Source: Superficieibacter sp. 1612_C1
GTDB lineage: Bacteria > Pseudomonadota > Gammaproteobacteria > Enterobacterales > Enterobacteriaceae
Assembly: GCF_015234305.1 (NCBI RefSeq)
Contig: NZ_JADGMI010000003.1
Coordinates: 543,884-607,883 of the forward strand
Length of the DNA stretch: 64,000 nucleotides
Reading direction: 5' to 3'
Each line of letters begins with the position of its first letter. Position 1 is the stretch's first letter. Shown here one piece after another: positions 23,929-30,880 of the stretch. Both the position numbers and the translations under genes were made by a program. The notes under the pieces were generated by a model. The model searched no databases. It had not been told where the DNA came from and was given only the letters and a program-made list of their open reading frames with translations.

Positions 23929-24011
23929 TGAATAAGGTATTTGCACATGGACCGGTGATCGTTCTGCCCTTGTGCCAAGGTCGCTTTTTCATTCCCTGAC
24001 GCGAGGTTGTT

Positions 24012-25373
24012 ATGACTACTGCTGTTTCCCCGCTCGTTGTCGCCAAATTCGGCGGCACCAGCGTGGCTAATTTTGACGCCATGAACCATAGTGCGGATGT
24101 GGTACTTGCCGATCCCAGCGTTCGTCTGGTGGTGCTTTCCGCCTCTGCGGGCGTGACTAATCTGCTGGTGTCTCTGGCTGAGGGACTGGAGGCCGGGGAA
24201 CGCTTCGTTAAACTCGATGCCCTGCGCAAAATTCAGTTTGATATCCTTGAGCGTCTGACGCAGCCGAATATTATTCGCGAAGAGATCGAGCGTCTGCTGG
24301 AGAACATTACCACCCTGGCGGAGGCGGCATCGCTGGCGACCTCGCCGGCGCTCACTGACGAACTGGTCAGCCACGGTGAACTGATGTCCACCCTGCTGTT
24401 CGTTGAGATCCTTCGCGAGCGTCGCATTCAGGCGCAGTGGTTTGACGTACGCAAAGTGATGCGCACTAACGATCGTTTTGGCCGCGCCGAGCCGGACGTC
24501 GTGACGCTGGCTGAGCTGACCGCGCAGCTCCTTGCGCCGCGGCTTCAGGAAGGGCTGACCATCACTCAGGGATTTATCGGCAGCGAAACCAAAGGCCGCA
24601 CCACCACCCTCGGCCGCGGTGGCAGCGACTATACCGCTGCCCTGCTGGGCGAGGCGCTGCATGCGACGCGCGTCGATATCTGGACCGATGTGCCGGGCAT
24701 CTACACCACCGATCCACGCGTGGTCCCCGCCGCAAGGCGTATTGATGAGATTGCCTTTGAAGAAGCGGCAGAAATGGCGACCTTCGGCGCAAAAGTGTTG
24801 CATCCGGCGACGCTGCTGCCCGCCGTGCGCAGCGATATTCCGGTCTTTGTTGGCTCCAGCAAAGACCCTAAAGCCGGCGGCACGCTGGTCTGCAATCAAA
24901 CGCAAAACCCGCCGCTGTTCCGCGCCCTGGCGCTAAGACGTAAACAGACGCTGTTAACGCTGCACAGCCTGAATATGCTGCATTCACACGGTTTCCTCGC
25001 CGAACTGTTTGGCATTCTGGCGCGGCATAACATTTCGGTGGATTTGATCACCACCTCAGAAGTCAGCGTCGCGCTGACCCTGGATACCACCGGCTCCACC
25101 TCGACTGGCGATACGCTACTGACGCAGGCGTTGCTGACGGAGCTCTCGTCGCTGTGTCGCGTGGAAGTAGAAGAGAACCTGGCGCTGGTGGCACTGATTG
25201 GCAACGATCTGTCCAAAGCCTGCGGCGTCGGTAAAGAGGTATTTGGCGTGCTCGAGCCGTTTAACATCCGTATGATTTGTTACGGCGCATCCAGCCACAA
25301 TCTGTGCTTCCTGGTGCCGGGCGCGGAAGCCGAGCAGGTGGTGCAGAAGCTGCATTATAATTTGTTTGAGTAA
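24012..25373 (+). CDS. lysC: Lysine-sensitive aspartokinase III LysC
   Basis: LysC phosphorylates aspartate at the head of the lysine/threonine/methionine pathway and is inhibited by lysine through its C-terminal ACT domains. The 453 residues include the kinase signature VAKFGGTSVANF, GFIGSETKGRTTTLGRGGSDY, and two ACT domains (LNMLHSHGFLAELFGIL...; ALVALIGNDLSKACGVGKEVFGVLEPFNIRMI). The ATG follows GCGAGG. It is four residues longer at the N-terminus than E. coli LysC. The last 21 bases recur at 45831-45851, suggesting an insertion at this gene end. Confidence 0.98.
   Translation: MTTAVSPLVVAKFGGTSVANFDAMNHSADVVLADPSVRLVVLSASAGVTNLLVSLAEGLEAGERFVKLDALRKIQFDILERLTQPNIIREEIERLLENITTLAEAASLATSPALTDELVSHGELMSTLLFVEILRERRIQAQWFDVRKVMRTNDRFGRAEPDVVTLAELTAQLLAPRLQEGLTITQGFIGSETKGRTTTLGRGGSDYTAALLGEALHATRVDIWTDVPGIYTTDPRVVPAARRIDEIAFEEAAEMATFGAKVLHPATLLPAVRSDIPVFVGSSKDPKAGGTLVCNQTQNPPLFRALALRRKQTLLTLHSLNMLHSHGFLAELFGILARHNISVDLITTSEVSVALTLDTTGSTSTGDTLLTQALLTELSSLCRVEVEENLALVALIGNDLSKACGVGKEVFGVLEPFNIRMICYGASSHNLCFLVPGAEAEQVVQKLHYNLFE
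25353..25373 (+). repeat. Left copy of the lysC-end direct repeat (candidate attL)
   Basis: The last 21 bases of lysC match 45831-45851 at 19 positions, with 13 consecutive identical bases (ATAATTTGTTTGA). The two copies bound the tail cluster plus the RtcR module. Confidence 0.5.
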
Positions 25374-25381
25374 GCGCCCGC

Positions 25382-25407
25382 TGGCGTATAGCAAGTGCTA
25401 TACGCCA
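25382..25407. terminator. Hairpin after lysC
   Basis: A perfect 11-bp inverted repeat (TGGCGTATAGC / GCTATACGCCA) with loop AAGT lies between lysC and the convergent Mor-type gene. No long T-run follows in either direction. Confidence 0.55.
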
Positions 25408-25415
25408 TGCCCGGT

Positions 25416-25763
25416 TCAGAGCATACGCTGCTTCTGCTGCTTTTCCGTGTGGACCCGCTTCACGATTTTGTAGATCCACTGCAACGTCAAATTATACTTC
25501 TTCGCCAGTTCCGCATAGTTACGACCATTGCATTCACTGTAGATTTGGTAATCCCTGTCGGACGCTTTGCCAGAAACCCCTTTCGGGAAGTAAATGCTTT
25601 GCCCGCCCCAGTTGCGCATCATTCTGTCCGCAATGGCATGACCGACGTTTTTTGCCGATGCGCTGTCTATATTCATGCTTTCAATAAGCACCTGCGCGGC
25701 ATGAAAAGCCAGATCGCTGATAATTTCTGGCAGCCGCCCTATATCTTGTGATTTATGCATCAT
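25416..25763 (-). CDS. Mor/C-family phage transcription activator
   Basis: This 115-residue protein resembles Mor, the activator of Mu middle transcription: an N-terminal dimerisation region (IISDLAFHAAQVLIESMNIDSASAKNVGHAIADRMMRNWGG), the GQSIYFPKG loop, and a C-terminal helix-turn-helix (NYAELAKKYNLTLQWIYKIVKRVH). The ATG at 25763 has GGAG seven bases upstream. It is transcribed away from the tail genes, with a near-consensus LexA box 230 bp upstream. It is likely the SOS-induced activator of the tail cluster; that role is inferred. Confidence 0.85.
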   Translation of the reverse strand: MMHKSQDIGRLPEIISDLAFHAAQVLIESMNIDSASAKNVGHAIADRMMRNWGGQSIYFPKGVSGKASDRDYQIYSECNGRNYAELAKKYNLTLQWIYKIVKRVHTEKQQKQRML

Positions 25764-25993
25764 ATTTAATCTCCATATTGCTTGCACCACGTTTAATCCA
25801 CTACTTCTGTTGCATGAACAGTACAGAAACAGGTGCCTTACGCCACCGGTCAAAACATCATTAAAATGAATATATATTTTCAGTGGTCGGCGCGAGCTAT
25901 TCAGGTAAATTATAAACATTGCCATTTGATTGATAATTAATATTTATATTCACCTGCGCAACAGCCCTTCACCGATAAGGGCATTTTACACCA

Positions 25994-26013
25994 TACTGTA
26001 TGCATATACAGTC
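25994..26013. promoter_or_regulatory. LexA (SOS) box
   Basis: The 20-mer TACTGTATGCATATACAGTC matches the LexA consensus with perfect CTGT-N8-ACAG ends. On the minus strand it overlaps a plausible -35 (CTGTAT) placed 17 bp before TAAAAT, i.e. a promoter firing toward the Mor-type gene. Confidence 0.85.
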
Positions 26014-26119
26014 TTTTATCTGAAAATTTTTTGCCATGCAACCCGCGCCCACACTTTTTTAAACTCGCAAAGGCATTTCCGTGCCCTCTATAAATAGACA
26101 GCATAATTAAAGGGTTAGG

Positions 26120-26228
26120 TGAAAAAGGCAGGCGTAGCTCACCTCTCTGCCTTGTGCGCCGTGGCGGCGATGTCCCGATCGGCCACATCGGCGGCCCCGC
26201 TGGCGCAACGGCTGGGCTTTTTATTAAT
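26120..26228 (+). ncRNA. Candidate structured RNA ending in a terminator
   Basis: Within an AT-rich 589-bp gap, a GC-rich block contains nested pairings: GGCAG/CTGCC, TGCGCC/GGCGCA, GTGGC/GCCAC and GATGT/ACATC. It ends in CGG-CT-GGGC-TTTTT at 26210-26222, which looks like an intrinsic terminator on the plus strand. No gene precedes it on this strand within the gap, so it may end a small RNA or a transcript starting near the LexA box. It could also be only a transcription barrier. The rest of the gap up to the holin start shows no gene; it carries a 13-bp-spaced direct repeat at 26271-26294. Confidence 0.35.
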
Positions 26229-26270
26229 TAACACCCGGTTTTTTGGTTACGTTATTCGCTAATACATTTT

Positions 26271-26294
26271 TTAAAGTTATTTATTAAAGTTATT
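26271..26294 (+). repeat. Direct repeat TTAAAGTTATT x2, candidate activator site
   Basis: TTAAAGTTATT occurs at 26271-26281 and 26284-26294, a 13-bp period, about 60 bp upstream of the holin start. It may be a binding site for the Mor-type activator; this is a guess from position only. Confidence 0.3.
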
Positions 26295-26352
26295 TCCGCT
26301 CTTCATCTATGGCAACACGCGATACTCATGCCTCTATTATCAGGAGGTCTCT

Positions 26353-26640
26353 ATGCAGAAACTCACGTTCCCTCGTCTGTCCGGCTGGCTGATCGCCGCC
26401 GTTATATTGTTTGTCCTTATTGGCTGGATATCCGCGCCGCAGATGCCGGTGGTCATTTATAAACTCAGTCTGGTCTCGCTGTCGGCAGTGCTGGGCTACT
26501 GGCTCGATCGCAGCCTGTTCCCGTGGGCGCGTCCGGACTCGTTCTGCCCGTGGGAAGAGTCGCTGTGCTGCGCCGCCGCCATGATCCGCCGGGCCATCAT
26601 CGTCGCAGCGGTGTGTCTTGCCGTCGCTATGGGGCTATAG
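26353..26640 (+). CDS. Putative phage holin
   Basis: This 95-residue protein has three hydrophobic segments (LSGWLIAAVILFVLIGWI; VIYKLSLVSLSAVLGYWL; AIIVAAVCLAVAMGL) and short charged ends, the usual form of a class I/II holin, and it directly precedes a lytic transglycosylase. AGGAGG lies 6 bases before the ATG. It would open the inner membrane so that the lysis enzyme can reach the cell wall and release the tail particles. Confidence 0.8.
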   Translation: MQKLTFPRLSGWLIAAVILFVLIGWISAPQMPVVIYKLSLVSLSAVLGYWLDRSLFPWARPDSFCPWEESLCCAAAMIRRAIIVAAVCLAVAMGL

Positions 26641-26642
26641 TG

Positions 26643-27251
26643 ATGCGGCGTAAAGGGCTGTGCGTATTATGTACGTTATGGGTGCTGCCCGCCTGCGCCG
26701 CACAGCCACCCAGGGCCGCGCAGGCCTGGCGAAGCGAGCTTATCCGCACCGCACGGGAGATATGGGGGCTGAACGCCCCCGTTGCCGATTTTGCCGGGCA
26801 ATTTCAACAGGAATCAGGCTGGCGTCCCGACGCGCGTTCTCCGGTCGGCGCTCAGGGGATGGCGCAATTTATGCCGGCCACCGCACGCTGGATGAGTGAG
26901 CGTTACCCCCAGTTACGGGAAAATACGCCGATGAATCCGGGCTGGGCGATACGGGCACTGGTTCAGTACGATCGCTATCTTTGGCAAAACACCGCCGCGC
27001 AGGATGACTGTCAGCGAATGGCCTTCACGTTAAGTGCTTATAACGGCGGCCAGGGTTGGGTTAATCGCGATAAGAAACTGGCCACGACAAAGGGCCTTAA
27101 TGCACTTATCTGGTTCGATCAGGTGGAACGCGTCAATGCCGGACGCAGTAAAAATAACTGGCGCGAAAATCGAGATTATCCGAAAAAAATTCTTTATCAA
27201 CATGCCCCACAATATTTGCAGTGGGGAACATCCAGTTGTACGCCATTATAG
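26643..27251 (+). CDS. Lytic transglycosylase (SLT domain) of the lysis module
   Basis: This 202-residue protein starts two bases after the holin stop and has a signal peptide-like N-terminus (LCVLCTLWVLPACAA). It contains the SLT-family pattern: QQESGWRPDARSPVGAQGMAQFMPATA, with the catalytic Glu in QQES, and SAYNGGQGWV further on. It would cleave murein glycan chains. The LPAC motif could also make it a lipoprotein. Confidence 0.88.
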   Translation: MRRKGLCVLCTLWVLPACAAQPPRAAQAWRSELIRTAREIWGLNAPVADFAGQFQQESGWRPDARSPVGAQGMAQFMPATARWMSERYPQLRENTPMNPGWAIRALVQYDRYLWQNTAAQDDCQRMAFTLSAYNGGQGWVNRDKKLATTKGLNALIWFDQVERVNAGRSKNNWRENRDYPKKILYQHAPQYLQWGTSSCTPL

Positions 27252-27261
27252 AAGGAGAAAA

Positions 27262-27579
27262 ATGGAACTCACCGTTGATTTCTGGGAAATCATTTCACTA
27301 TTACTCTCTTTCGTCGGGCTGATGTTTGGTGCCGGAAAACTGTTGCTTTCACAAATAGAAAAAAGGTTGAATGAACGGTTCGAAGCGCTGGAATTAGCGA
27401 GGCGCGAGTCAGAGACAGGCTGGGCCAAGCTGGAAAGGGAATTTCTGGAATTTCGGGGAGAATTACCGCTGCATTATGTCAGAAGAGATGATTATCTCCG
27501 CGGCCAGGCCGTTATCGAAGCCAAGCTGGATGCGCTATATAATAAAATTGAGCTATTACAGCGTAGCGCACCGTTATAA
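27262..27579 (+). CDS. Mu gp25-like membrane-anchored coiled-coil protein (DUF2730 type)
   Basis: This 105-residue protein has one N-terminal hydrophobic segment (IISLLLSFVGLMFGAGKLLL) followed by a charged helical region likely to form a coiled coil. Proteins of this type sit in the lysis region of Mu-like phages; a spanin-like or structural role is possible but not shown. AGGAG precedes the ATG. An intrinsic terminator follows. Confidence 0.65.
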   Translation: MELTVDFWEIISLLLSFVGLMFGAGKLLLSQIEKRLNERFEALELARRESETGWAKLEREFLEFRGELPLHYVRRDDYLRGQAVIEAKLDALYNKIELLQRSAPL

Positions 27580-27586
27580 CCCGTCA

Positions 27587-27618
27587 AATCCCTGCCGGTT
27601 TTACCGCAGGGATTTTTT
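27587..27618 (+). terminator. Terminator after the lysis genes
   Basis: AATCCCTGC pairs with GCAGGGATT around a 10-base loop, and the Ts continue to 27618. It separates the lysis genes from the tail genes, which therefore need their own promoter in 27619-27740. Confidence 0.88.
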
Positions 27619-27740
27619 ATTATCTTTAAATAGTTTTCCTAACCTGCATTAAAAGAATTCACTTCTCCTCAGCGTGATAATACCTGCGAATTAAGGCGGC
27701 TGACCTGGTTATATCATCCGCATATTAAGGAGAACCACAG

Positions 27741-28196
27741 ATGGAAACACCCGCCGTTATTAATGCCATCGTTACGCAATTGCAGCAGGCATTACCTGAA
27801 CTGGCAACTCAGTTTATGCCGTTCTGCCCGCCGACATTTGCGCCGGACGAGCCGCGAGACACGGTCGTACTGAGCTACCCCGGTTCGGATTTCACCCCGC
27901 CGCAATCCACCGATGTCGGGGTGCAGATACAAACGCTGCACATTCTGGCGACGGTTATTACGCCAGAGGCGCATAGCCCGCTGAACCCGCTGGATCGGGT
28001 GCGACAGGCGCTGGGCGGACTTGCGCTTGCGGAGGGCGAATGCCCGCTGTGGCTGGTTGGCGAGACGTGCGACGGTGCATCAAACGGATTCTGGCGTTAC
28101 ACGCTGGAGCTGGCCATCAGAACGGTTTTTATCCCCTGTCAGGAAGGCAAAGATTTGCCCGTGCTCACACAGGTTAACTACGAGGAAATGCAATGA
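27741..28196 (+). CDS. Phage tail terminator-like protein (Gp37 type)
   Basis: This 151-residue protein resembles the Mu Gp37/DUF1834-type proteins found just upstream of sheath genes. It has an N-terminal helix (INAIVTQLQQAL) and beta-rich middle (VGVQIQTLHILATVIT). It likely caps the tail tube. It overlaps the next gene by four bases (ATGA). Confidence 0.7.
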   Translation: METPAVINAIVTQLQQALPELATQFMPFCPPTFAPDEPRDTVVLSYPGSDFTPPQSTDVGVQIQTLHILATVITPEAHSPLNPLDRVRQALGGLALAEGECPLWLVGETCDGASNGFWRYTLELAIRTVFIPCQEGKDLPVLTQVNYEEMQ

Positions 28197-28390
28197 AATA
28201 TATCTACAGCGGCCCGGCAAGCGGCGTCACGCTTGCTGACGGTCAGGAAATCTTACTTTGGCCCGAGAGCGAAGTGGAACTCCCTGAAGACAATGAGTGG
28301 GTGATGACGATGATTGCACGTCGTCATCTGGCACCGGTTGTCACGGAAGAAGCAGAAACAAACGAAGAGGAAATTGTTCATGGCAGCTAA
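28193..28390 (+). CDS. Small phage protein (DUF2635-like)
   Basis: This 65-residue acidic protein (KYIYSGPASGVTLADGQEILLWPESEVELPEDNEWV) lies between the tail terminator and sheath genes and overlaps both, the usual place of DUF2635 proteins in Mu-like tails. Its function is unknown. Confidence 0.7.
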   Translation: MKYIYSGPASGVTLADGQEILLWPESEVELPEDNEWVMTMIARRHLAPVVTEEAETNEEEIVHGS

Positions 28391-29807
28391 TTATCTGCAC
28401 GGCGTCGAAACCATTGAAATTGAAACCGGCCCGCGTCCGATTAAAGCGGTGAAATCGGCGGTGATTGCGCTGATCGGCACCGCACCGTGCGGCCCTGCCA
28501 ACCAGCCGACGCTCTGTTTATCGGAAAGCGATGCGGCGCAGTTTGGTCCAGCGCTGGCGAATTACACCATTCCCCAGGCGCTGAAAGCCATTTACGATCA
28601 TGGCGCGGGTACGGTAGTGGTGGTTAACGTGCTGGATCCGAAAACCCATAAAACGACTATTACCAACGAGTCCGTCACGGTCGATGATAATGGTCGGATT
28701 CAGTTGAAGCATGGCGCGCTGCAAACCATGAGTATTGGCCGGATTACCAATGCAGCAAGCCCTTATATCAAAGACACGGATTACACTGTTGATATGTTGA
28801 CCGGTAATATCACTGTCATGGGCGTTAACCTGAAACCCGGCACGAAGGCGTATGTAAATTATACCTATGCCGATCCGACTAAAGTCACCGCTGCCGACAT
28901 CATTGGCGCGGTAAACACGGCAGGCGATCGCACCGGCATGAAACTGTTGCAGGATACCTGGAACCAGTATGGTTTTTACCCCAAGATCCTGATTGCGCCG
29001 GTCTTTTGCACCCAGAAATCGGTCTCCGCCGAGCTTATCGCCCAGGCGGAAAAACTGGGTGCCGTCACCTACATTGATGCACCTATCGGCACCACCTTCC
29101 AGCAGGTGCTGGCAGGCCGCGGTCCGGCAGGCGCTATCAACTTCAACACCAGCTCCGACCGCGCCCGGCTGTGTTATCCGCACGTCAAAGTGTATGACAG
29201 CGCCACCAATGCCGACGTGCTGGAGCCGCTCTCCTCCCGCGCTGCCGGGCTGCGCGCCAAAATCGATATGGAAAAAGGCTTCTGGTGGAGCAACTCCAAC
29301 CAGGAAATTCAGGGCATTACCGGCACCGAGCGTTCGCTGTCGGCGATGATCGACGATCCGCAAAGCGAAGTGAATCAGCTTAACGAAAACGGTATTACCA
29401 CCGTCTTCAACAGCTATGGCTCCGGCCTGCGTCTGTGGGGCAACCGCACCGCCGCCTGGCCGACCGTCACCCATATGCGCAACTTTGAAAACGTGCGCCG
29501 TACCGGCGACGTGATTAACGAATCGATTCGTTATTTCAGCCAGCAGTATATGGATATGCCCATTAATCAGGCGCTGATCGACGCGCTCACCGAATCGGTG
29601 AATACCTGGGGCCGCAAGCTGATTGCCGACGGCGCACTGCTGGGCTTTGAATGCTGGTACGACCCGGCACGTAATCCGCAGACTGAACTGGCGGCCGGAC
29701 ACCTGCTGTTGAGCTACAAATTCACGCCGCCACCGCCGCTGGAACGCCTGACGTTTGAAACTGAAATTACCTCTGAATATTTAGTCTCTCTGGAGAGCAA
29801 TAGCTAA
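28380..29807 (+). CDS. Contractile tail sheath protein
   Basis: This 475-residue protein is the contractile sheath subunit (subtilisin-like sheath family). Typical blocks are YLHGVETIEIETGPRPI, VVNVLDP, TYIDAPIGTT, WWSNSNQEIQGITG and the C-terminal GFECWYDPARNPQTEL...LSYKFTPP. It shows that the particle is contractile. It overlaps the preceding gene and ends one base into the tube gene. Confidence 0.95.
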   Translation: MAANYLHGVETIEIETGPRPIKAVKSAVIALIGTAPCGPANQPTLCLSESDAAQFGPALANYTIPQALKAIYDHGAGTVVVVNVLDPKTHKTTITNESVTVDDNGRIQLKHGALQTMSIGRITNAASPYIKDTDYTVDMLTGNITVMGVNLKPGTKAYVNYTYADPTKVTAADIIGAVNTAGDRTGMKLLQDTWNQYGFYPKILIAPVFCTQKSVSAELIAQAEKLGAVTYIDAPIGTTFQQVLAGRGPAGAINFNTSSDRARLCYPHVKVYDSATNADVLEPLSSRAAGLRAKIDMEKGFWWSNSNQEIQGITGTERSLSAMIDDPQSEVNQLNENGITTVFNSYGSGLRLWGNRTAAWPTVTHMRNFENVRRTGDVINESIRYFSQQYMDMPINQALIDALTESVNTWGRKLIADGALLGFECWYDPARNPQTELAAGHLLLSYKFTPPPPLERLTFETEITSEYLVSLESNS

Positions 29808-30331
29808 TGGCCGGAAAAATTCAAATTAACCGTATTACCAACGCCAATATTTATCTCGACGGTAATAATCTTTTAGGTCGCGCGAGCGAAATTAAATTAC
29901 CGGATATCAGCATGATTATGCAGGAGCATAAAGCGCTGGGGATGGTTGGCAAAATCGAACTGCCTGCCGGTTTTGACAAACTGGAGGGTGAAATTAAGTG
30001 GAACGCGTTTTATCCGGACGTGATGCGTAAAACGGCGAACCCGTGGAAAGCGGTGGCATTACAGTGCCGCTCCAGTATCGACTGCTATAACTCGCAGGGG
30101 AAAGCCGATCAGCTGGCGCTGGTTACTCATATGACGGTGATGTTTAAAAAGAACCCCCTGGGTACGTTTAAACAGAACGAAAATCCGGATATCAGCAGCG
30201 GTTTTAGCTGCACGTATATTAAACAGGTGATAGAGGGTGAAACGCTTCTTGAACTGGATTATCTGGCGAATATTTTCCGCGTAAATGGCACGGATCAATT
30301 AAGCGCCTACCGCAATAACATCGGCGGCTAA
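29807..30331 (+). CDS. Phage major tail tube protein (FII family)
   Basis: This 174-residue protein builds the inner tube through which the sheath drives. It matches the P2 FII family in length and in ANIYLDGNNLLGRASEIKLPDI and LPAGFDKLEGEIKWN. It follows the sheath gene directly, as in P2 and Mu. Confidence 0.93.
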   Translation: MAGKIQINRITNANIYLDGNNLLGRASEIKLPDISMIMQEHKALGMVGKIELPAGFDKLEGEIKWNAFYPDVMRKTANPWKAVALQCRSSIDCYNSQGKADQLALVTHMTVMFKKNPLGTFKQNENPDISSGFSCTYIKQVIEGETLLELDYLANIFRVNGTDQLSAYRNNIGG

Positions 30332-30378
30332 TATTTCGGGGCTACGGCCCCGAATTCCACTAACTCAGGATAAATATC

Positions 30379-30696
30379 ATGACAGAAAAATATACCTTGC
30401 AGTTCCCGTTTACCTCCGGAGCCGGTGAGCGTATTGAAAAACTCACCCTGCGCCGCCTGAAGGTTAAAGATATGCGCGCCGCGCGCCGCACCAGCGACAA
30501 GCCGGAAGAGTGGGATGAGCCGTTAATGGCGGCAATGACCGGGCTGGTGCCGGAAGATCTGGCGGAGATGGATCTGCTGGACTATCAGGCATTGCAGAAA
30601 CGATTTCAGGCCATGCTTAGCGTGGCTACAGGATCCGCAGCAGCTGTGGCAGGCGATGGCGCTACTGGCGAGATGGTTTCGCTTTCCGCCCAGTGA
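30379..30696 (+). CDS. Tail assembly chaperone (gpE-like), zero frame
   Basis: This 105-residue protein starts TEKYTLQFPFTSGAGERIEKLTLRRLKVKDMRAA, the usual beginning of tail assembly chaperones encoded between tube and tape measure genes. Its last residues are Ala/Gly-rich and probably not conserved. A second frame opens inside it and continues past its stop, so this is likely the short product of a frameshifting pair. Confidence 0.82.
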   Translation: MTEKYTLQFPFTSGAGERIEKLTLRRLKVKDMRAARRTSDKPEEWDEPLMAAMTGLVPEDLAEMDLLDYQALQKRFQAMLSVATGSAAAVAGDGATGEMVSLSAQ

Positions 30697-30784
30697 AATA
30701 GACGCGCTGACGGTCGACGATTTCACCGGCTGGCTGGATGAAGCCAGCGCACAAATTAAACACGAATACGACTCGCAGGAGTAA
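30539..30784 (+). CDS. Frameshifted extension of the tail chaperone (GpE')
   Basis: The frame one base ahead of the chaperone gene is open from 30539 to the stop at 30784. Its C-terminal half reads WQAMALLARWFRFPPSEI then DALTVDDFTGWLDEASAQI, which fits the GpE pattern W-x-F-x-x-P-x-E. It has no good start of its own (an ATG at 30656 lacks a ribosome site), so production by +1 or -2 ribosomal frameshifting from the upstream gene is likely, as known for contractile-tail phages. The slip site is not clear. The real coding part probably begins after about 30600. Confidence 0.65.
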   Translation, partial: PGWCRKIWRRWICWTIRHCRNDFRPCLAWLQDPQQLWQAMALLARWFRFPPSEIDALTVDDFTGWLDEASAQIKHEYDSQE

Positions 30785-30880
30785 TACCTGCGGGTTTCCT
30801 GACCTGTGCCCGGTTTACTCTACTCCTGTCTCTTTCCGGCAAGCCTGTTACCGGGCCATCAACTTATATGAGAAATCATT

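Noticed and set aside
23928-23999. A short leader peptide before lysC
   Set aside because: Its ATG lies inside the predicted -10 element, upstream of the start of transcription, and the peptide is not lysine-rich.
28518-29702. A 394-codon open frame opposite the tail sheath gene
   Set aside because: The sheath gene is intact and in operon with its neighbours; the antisense frame has no family features.
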